The notes beneath the pieces were generated by a model that was not told the origin of the DNA, made no database searches, and saw only the letters and a program-made list of their open reading frames with translations. A program made the translations under genes and the position numbers. A stretch of 9,760 bases of DNA. Source: Christensenella sp. UBA7868. GTDB taxonomy: Bacteria; Bacillota; Clostridia; Christensenellales; UBA1242. The stretch lies in contig DLSG01000099.1 in the NCBI GenBank assembly GCA_002501285.1, forward strand, positions 1-9,760, given 5' to 3'. Below, piece after piece: positions 6,469 through 9,760 of this stretch. How positions within the stretch are numbered: position 1 is the stretch's first letter; each line of letters begins with the position of its first letter.

Positions 6469-6930
6469 ATGAAAAATTTAATTGTTTACTTTTCATGGTC
6501 GGGGAATACTGAAAAACTGGTGACAGAATTAAACAAGGAATTTAACTATGAAATTTTAAGAGTTGAAAGAAAAATACCATATTCTGATGATTATAATACT
6601 TGCGCTTATGTTGAAGCAAAAGGTGAGTGGCAAAATAAAATTTATCCTGAAATTAAAAATTTGAATGTTGATTATTCAAAATATGAAAATATTTTGCTGT
6701 TTTTCCCAATATGGTGGTATAGATTTCCTATGCCTATTGCAAGTTTTGTTAAAGATTTAAAAGGGTTTAAAGGAAATGTGTATGTTTTTGCAAATAGTTA
6801 CACTAACGACCCTTTATATATGCAAAATTCTATGAAAGAATTAAAAGAACTTGATAAAAATTTAATTTTTAAAGAAGGTCTGTTTAATAAAAGCGTAAAG
6901 GCTCATATTGAATTTATTAAAAAAATTTAA
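6469..6930 (+). CDS. Short flavodoxin (Flavodoxin_4-like)
   Basis: A 153-residue flavodoxin-fold protein that should bind FMN and act as a cytoplasmic one-electron carrier or small quinone or nitro reductase. The N-terminal strand and phosphate loop MKNLIVYFSWSGNTEKL (SWSGNT, residues 9-14) is the FMN phosphate-binding site. LLFFPIWWYRFPMPIASFV (about 76-94) is the second conserved flavin-side loop with its Trp-Trp pair. VYVFANSYTND (about 104-114) lies where the third FMN loop is expected but lacks the usual glycine-rich form. AAAGGAG at 6455-6461 gives the start. The gene has its own promoter and a perfect 13-bp terminator, so it is a single-gene unit. The radical SAM gene upstream is a possible electron acceptor by position only. 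Confidence 0.88.
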   Translation: MKNLIVYFSWSGNTEKLVTELNKEFNYEILRVERKIPYSDDYNTCAYVEAKGEWQNKIYPEIKNLNVDYSKYENILLFFPIWWYRFPMPIASFVKDLKGFKGNVYVFANSYTNDPLYMQNSMKELKELDKNLIFKEGLFNKSVKAHIEFIKKI

Positions 6931-6970
6931 TAAAAATTATAATTTATTTTAATTTCTTAAATAAAAATAA

Positions 6971-7002
6971 AAAAATATTGTTGTAAAATCAACAATATTT
7001 TT
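6971..7002. terminator. Bidirectional terminator between convergent genes
   Basis: AAAAATATTGTTG (6971-6983) pairs perfectly with CAACAATATTTTT (6990-7002) around TAAAAT. A and T runs on both sides let it end the flavodoxin transcript on the plus strand and the collagen-like transcript on the minus strand. The collagen-like gene stops at 7120, about 120 bases away. No gene is seen in 7003-7119. Confidence 0.85.
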
Positions 7003-7119
7003 ATTTAGAACAAAAGTTCTTTACAAAACGATTTGAATTATCTTTTTTATCTGTATTTAAGATTTTAAATTAATTTTTATAAATAATCTTTTTATTTAAT
7101 TTTGAGTTTTATTATAAAT

Positions 7120-8199
7120 TTAAGCAATTTGTATAATTGTTAGCATTGCGCTGGGAGCTCCAGAATTTGTTATCGTTCGTGTTTGAGCAACTTTTGGAAC
7201 CAAAGTTACAATATCATTTCTTTCTAAAACTTTAACAAAAGTAGCACTTGTGTTTGTGTTTGCAGTTAATGGCCTAGTTGAACCTTCTAACAATTTGTTA
7301 TTTACATAAATGCCTACGCAATCTCCTGTTGTAGCGTTAGTGCTATTATTCACTGAAAAACTAATAATATAAGTTCCATTAGACGGGGTAAAAATTCCAC
7401 TATCGTTTACATTCATTCCGTTTACAGTCATTGTTTTTGGCATATTTAAGGGCATTTCATTGGTGGCTTCTTGTTCTTGGTCATTATAAATTGTTGCATT
7501 TAGGTTTAATGTAATGCCTGGAGGTCCTGCTGGACCTGCAGGGCCTTCTTCACCTTTTGGACCTTGTAAACCCGTTTCGCCTTTTTCACCTTGTGGACCT
7601 CTTTCGCCAGTAAGTCCACGTGGGATATAAAATGTTAGGTGATGAATTAAACCGTCTTTATCGTCTTGCACAGCGGCTTCTTGGTCTGAGTTCACTGTTT
7701 CTGTTGCGTCAATGGTAATAATTTCGCTTCGCCCTATTTCGCCAGGTCTGCCCATTGGTCCCGTTTCGCCTTTTTCGCCACGAGGAAGATAAAAGTCAAA
7801 ATAATGTACGCCTTCTTCAATTCGGTCTAGCACATTCGCTGCCTCGGTTGGCGGAAGAGTTGCTACTACGCCAGCCAAAATAGGCTCGGCTTTTCCGTCA
7901 AAACCTTTTGGAATAAAAAAGTCTAGGTAGGTTGTATTGCCTTCATGATAGGAAGTAACTTCGGCTTCATTCCCAGCTTCAATTGTTTGGGTGCTTCTTA
8001 TTTCAACGCTTTCAGCACTTGGGCCAGTAGCACCCGTAGCCCCAGTAGCCCCAGTGACGCCAGTTGCACCTTGTGGACCAGTAGGACCCGTTGCGCCAGT
8101 AGCACCTTTTACCCCTCTTGGACCATTAATAATTTTGGTGGGCTGAGGTTTTAAACATTTTGGTTTACAACAATTTATAAAAGTTGGTTTCTTTTTCAT
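7120..8199 (-). CDS. Collagen-like protein with interleaved beta modules and BclA/C1q-like C-terminal domain
   Basis: A 359-residue surface or spore-coat type protein. Residues 1-25 are basic with a CCKPKC cluster and no signal peptide. Gly-X-Y tracts are at 26-60, 141-157 and 195-228. Between them lie modules ending in DFFIPKG (93-99), DFYLPRG (135-141) and TFYIPRG (189-195), each leading straight into a new Gly-X-Y stretch. Residues 229-359 (TPSNGTYIISFSV, GIYVNNKLLEG, APSAMLTIIQIA) resemble the trimeric jelly-roll domain of exosporium BclA and C1q/TNF. Tract 1 is GAT-rich, with Thr positions that are glycosylated in BclA; tract 3 is rich in KGE, GER and GPP, as in stable collagens. The protein should form a trimer. 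Absence of a signal peptide fits assembly from a mother cell, but spore location is inference. AGGAG lies on the minus strand at 8209-8205. Confidence 0.9.
   Translation of the reverse strand: MKKKPTFINCCKPKCLKPQPTKIINGPRGVKGATGATGPTGPQGATGVTGATGATGATGPSAESVEIRSTQTIEAGNEAEVTSYHEGNTTYLDFFIPKGFDGKAEPILAGVVATLPPTEAANVLDRIEEGVHYFDFYLPRGEKGETGPMGRPGEIGRSEIITIDATETVNSDQEAAVQDDKDGLIHHLTFYIPRGLTGERGPQGEKGETGLQGPKGEEGPAGPAGPPGITLNLNATIYNDQEQEATNEMPLNMPKTMTVNGMNVNDSGIFTPSNGTYIISFSVNNSTNATTGDCVGIYVNNKLLEGSTRPLTANTNTSATFVKVLERNDIVTLVPKVAQTRTITNSGAPSAMLTIIQIA
7516..7617 (-). repeat. Collagen tract 3 (12 Gly-X-Y triplets)
   Basis: Encodes residues 195-228: glycine at every third position, with charged pairs (ER, EK, PK, EE) followed by PA, PA, PP triplets. 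The KGE pattern is known to give salt bridges that stabilise bacterial collagens without hydroxyproline. Confidence 0.9.
7729..7779 (-). repeat. Collagen tract 2 (6 Gly-X-Y triplets)
   Basis: Encodes residues 141-157, with glycine at 141, 144, 147, 150, 153 and 156, directly after the YLPR strand of the second beta module. It is short, so it probably needs the neighbouring modules for trimer stability. Confidence 0.85.
8020..8124 (-). repeat. Collagen tract 1 (12 Gly-X-Y triplets, GAT-rich)
   Basis: Encodes residues 26-60, from GPRGVKGATGATG to GATGPS. Thr is frequent in the third position of triplets, as in exosporium collagens, and the DNA is correspondingly repetitive, so slippage could change its length. 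Confidence 0.92.
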
Positions 8200-8244
8200 A
8201 AATTCTCCTATTGCTTATTCTTATTGAATATTTTTCTTTAATTT

Positions 8245-8274
8245 TTTATATTCGTTTTTGTAAATTTTTGTGAA
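8245..8274 (-). promoter_or_regulatory. Weak promoter candidate for the collagen-like gene
   Basis: On the minus strand, TTCACA (8274-8269) and TATAAA (8250-8245) are 18 bp apart, about 45 bases before the start codon. CAC with GAATATAAA 16 bases downstream could also be read as a sporulation-type (sigma-E/K) promoter, but the match is poor. Neither reading is strong. Confidence 0.35.
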
Positions 8275-8321
8275 TTAAATAATATTTGTAAAAATGGTTT
8301 TAAATAAAAATAAAAAAACTA

Positions 8322-8350
8322 TTGAAAATTAATTTTCTATGTGCTAAAAT
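8322..8350 (+). promoter_or_regulatory. Promoter for the 141-residue protein gene
   Basis: TTGAAA (8322-8327) and TAAAAT (8345-8350) are 17 bp apart, with TGTGC before the -10 forming an extended element. The AGGAG site follows 14 bases later. Confidence 0.75.
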
Positions 8351-8375
8351 TAAACATATTGAATAGGAGAGTGTT

Positions 8376-8801
8376 ATGATGGATTATTGTTCAATTAATG
8401 AAAGCAAACTTTCATACAAACATTTGTTTGAAGATTTATTTAATGAATTAGAAAAGTTTGATATGATTTCTTTTGGTTTGGCAAAAGGACTAGAAGAAGA
8501 ACTAAACAAAAAATTAGTTAGAATTACAAACGAAATTTTTGATGAATCGAAAGATTATCGAGATATGGAAAAACAAAGAAAACTTGATGAAAATTATGAA
8601 AAATATGCAACAACTTATTTTGTTCTTCGTTGTAAAAATGCTTGTTTAAAAGCGGCAGGAATTGAAGATAATGAAATAGTAACCGCCGTTAAATTGAAAG
8701 AAATTTTTGAAAAAACTAATTTTGAAGAAATTTATAAAAATTTTGATAAAGTAGGCTATCAGCATTATTTGAATAATAAAAAAGAAGAATTAACTAAATA
8801 A
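8376..8801 (+). CDS. Hypothetical 141-residue acidic/basic helical protein
   Basis: Not recognised. The 141-residue product is rich in Glu, Lys and Asp and looks largely alpha-helical, with no signal peptide or membrane segment, so it is predicted cytoplasmic. Notable stretches are GLAKGLEEELNKKLVRITNEIFDE (about 34-57), then an YEKYATTYFVLRCKNACLKAAGI segment (about 74-96) with two cysteines, and a C-terminal KLKEIFEKTNFEEIYKNFDKVGYQHYL. The start at 8376 has AGGAG at 8365-8369, six bases upstream; a second ATG follows at 8379 and could also be used. It has its own promoter and is followed by the TTTAG repeat and a strong terminator. No function is proposed; codon use is like that of the neighbours, which supports a real gene. 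Confidence 0.8.
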   Translation: MMDYCSINESKLSYKHLFEDLFNELEKFDMISFGLAKGLEEELNKKLVRITNEIFDESKDYRDMEKQRKLDENYEKYATTYFVLRCKNACLKAAGIEDNEIVTAVKLKEIFEKTNFEEIYKNFDKVGYQHYLNNKKEELTK

Positions 8802-8833
8802 ATTGTTAAGTTCATTAATTGAATTAAGTAAAA

Positions 8834-8873
8834 TTTAGTTTAGTTTAGTTTAGTTTAGTTTAGTTTAGTTTAG
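8834..8873. repeat. Pentanucleotide microsatellite (TTTAG)8
   Basis: Eight perfect TTTAG units in a row, between the stop of the 141-residue protein gene and the terminator. Degenerate copies (TTAAG, TAAAG) flank it. The unit length is not a multiple of three, but the repeat is outside any coding region. Confidence 0.97.
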
Positions 8874-8874
8874 T

Positions 8875-8900
8875 AAAGCCCGTTTTCAAACGGGTTTTTT
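8875..8900 (+). terminator. Strong intrinsic terminator before dinB
   Basis: AAAGCCCGTTT pairs with AAACGGGTTTT (C8879-G8894 to T8883/T8884-A8889/A8890) and is followed by a run of T to 8900. It closes the unit of the 141-residue protein and lies only 37 bases before the dinB start. Confidence 0.92.
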
Positions 8901-8907
8901 AATAAAT

Positions 8908-8954
8908 AAAAAAAGGTTTCTTTCATAAACTAATTTTATGAGAGAAATTTTTTT
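8908..8954 (+). promoter_or_regulatory. Long hairpin covering the dinB start codon
   Basis: Bases 8917-8929 pair with 8935-8947 over 13 bp with one G-T wobble, around loop CTAAT. The stem can extend by G8916-T8948 and G8915-T8949 wobbles and five A-T pairs to 8910/8954. The ATG at 8938-8940 lies inside the stem. The T run on the 3' side makes it look like a GC-poor intrinsic terminator as well. A control role is inference. Confidence 0.6.
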
Positions 8955-9760
8955 GTGCGATTTAAACAATTTTTACGCAAGTTGTGAAGTTGCTCGTGAC
9001 GAAAGTTTAAAAGGTTATCCTGTGGCGGTAAGCGGAAGCGTGGAAGATAGAAAAGGCGTGGTTATTGCATGTAATTATCAGGCAAAAGATTTTGGCGTTA
9101 GGGTGGGGGATTTGGTTTTTGAAGCAATTCAAAAATGTCCCAAACTTAAAATAAAAGAATGTAACTTTGCTTTATACAATTATTATTCAAAAAAAGTAAG
9201 AGAAATTTATTTAAAATATACCGACCGAGTAGAACCTTTTTCTATTGATGAATGTTATTTAGATGTAACTAATTCTAAAATTTTTGGAACAAGTTTTGAA
9301 ATTGCAAGCGCTATTAAAGAAGAAGTTAAAAACACTTTAAATTTAACGCTTTCAATTGGAATAAGTTATAATAAAACATTTGCAAAAATTGCAAGTGAAT
9401 TTAAAAAACCAGATGCGATCAGTGTTGTTACAAAAGATGATTTTAAACAAAAAATTTGGACACTTGACATTTCTAAAATGATTGGTGTGGGCAAAAGGCT
9501 TGAAGATAGACTTAAAAGGCATTCAATTAATACTATTGGCGACTTGGCTAAAATAAACGAAAAATTTATTTCTAAACTTTTGGGTAAAGTGGGAAGAGAT
9601 TTAAAACAATATGCTTTGGGACTTGATGAAAGAGAAGTTGAATTGTACTCTAATTATGTTAAACCGAAAAGTGTAGGCAACAGCACAACTTTTTATAAAG
9701 ATTTGTGTGAAGAACAAGATTTAGAACTTGCTTTTTTGGTGATTAGTGAAAGTATTGTTT
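8938..9760 (+). CDS. dinB: DNA polymerase IV, Y-family (partial, 3' end outside window)
   Basis: The first 274 residues of an error-prone translesion polymerase that copies past damaged DNA. Palm and fingers motifs are clear: D8 in LCDLNNFYASCE with Tyr13 as the likely steric gate, YPVAVSG, GVVIACNYQAKDFGV, and catalytic D104-E105 in SIDECYLDVT. SIGISYNKTFAKIASEFKKPD and the helix-hairpin-helix thumb GVGKRLEDRLKRHSINTIGDL follow. The little finger begins near residue 240 (KPKSVGNSTTFYKD). The reading frame is open to the window edge. ATG 8938 is the only usable start: TAA at 8926-8928 is in frame upstream, and D8 must be included. No Shine-Dalgarno sequence lies before it; AAAAGG at 8911-8916 is over 20 bases away. 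No LexA-type box is seen upstream. Confidence 0.96.
   Translation, partial: MREIFLCDLNNFYASCEVARDESLKGYPVAVSGSVEDRKGVVIACNYQAKDFGVRVGDLVFEAIQKCPKLKIKECNFALYNYYSKKVREIYLKYTDRVEPFSIDECYLDVTNSKIFGTSFEIASAIKEEVKNTLNLTLSIGISYNKTFAKIASEFKKPDAISVVTKDDFKQKIWTLDISKMIGVGKRLEDRLKRHSINTIGDLAKINEKFISKLLGKVGRDLKQYALGLDEREVELYSNYVKPKSVGNSTTFYKDLCEEQDLELAFLVISESIV

Noticed and set aside
7007..7020. AGAAC-AAAA-GTTCT, a match to the core of the Gram-positive LexA box (GAAC-N4-GTTC)
   Set aside because: It lies between two convergent gene ends, not near a promoter, and far from dinB. It is better explained as a small hairpin beside the terminator or a chance palindrome.
7945..8154. Plus-strand open frame opposite the collagen-like gene
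   Set aside because: It is the antisense of the repetitive Gly-X-Y coding region, with low-complexity product, no ribosome site and no promoter.
8834..8873. CRISPR-like repeat array
   Set aside because: The units are 5 bp with no spacers, so it is a simple microsatellite.

Overview
The window is strongly AT-rich, with compact genes, AGGAG-type ribosome binding sites, TATAAT promoters (several of the extended -10 type) and many intrinsic terminators. This, with a spore-coat-like collagen protein and a Clostridia-style DNA polymerase IV, points to a low-GC Bacillota (Firmicutes), most likely a Clostridia-type or related gut lineage. The species cannot be fixed from the sequence.

Layout. Positions 1-652 hold a decayed DAHP synthase gene (aroF type), cut by the window edge and broken by three in-frame TAA codons, a frameshift and a small deletion. 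A Nudix hydrolase gene (653-1156) follows and is closed by a hairpin terminator. An isolated tRNA-Gly(CCC) gene (1368-1441) has a consensus promoter and its own terminator. Downstream lies a chain of mini-hairpins (1493-1563) and a structured leader, then a GNAT acetyltransferase gene broken by one missing base (1673-2214). Next come a DUF1697 protein (2467-3021), a two-helix membrane protein (3124-3642), a cytoplasmic SIMPL/DUF541 protein (3846-4493), a second two-helix membrane protein (4642-5403), a radical SAM protein of the SplB-like COG1533 type (5501-6358) and a short flavodoxin (6469-6930). On the minus strand, facing the flavodoxin, is a collagen-like protein (7120-8199) in which Gly-X-Y tracts alternate with small beta modules. 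The right end has an uncharacterised 141-residue protein (8376-8801), an eightfold TTTAG repeat, a strong terminator and the 5' part of dinB (8938 to the edge).

How the genes relate. Most genes carry their own promoter, ribosome binding site and often a terminator, so this looks like a run of single-gene units in an accessory or fast-evolving part of the chromosome, not one large operon. The two broken genes, the hairpin array beside the tRNA gene and the mix of small enzyme families fit gene turnover. The only likely co-transcribed stretch is 3846-6358 (SIMPL protein, membrane protein, radical SAM protein), where no clear terminator separates the genes.

Most worth a second look: a 20-bp hairpin that buries the dinB start codon and has no Shine-Dalgarno sequence; the mini-hairpin array; the modular collagen-like protein; the TTTAG microsatellite; and the aroF remnant reading in frame into the Nudix gene. 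No clear new multi-gene system was found.
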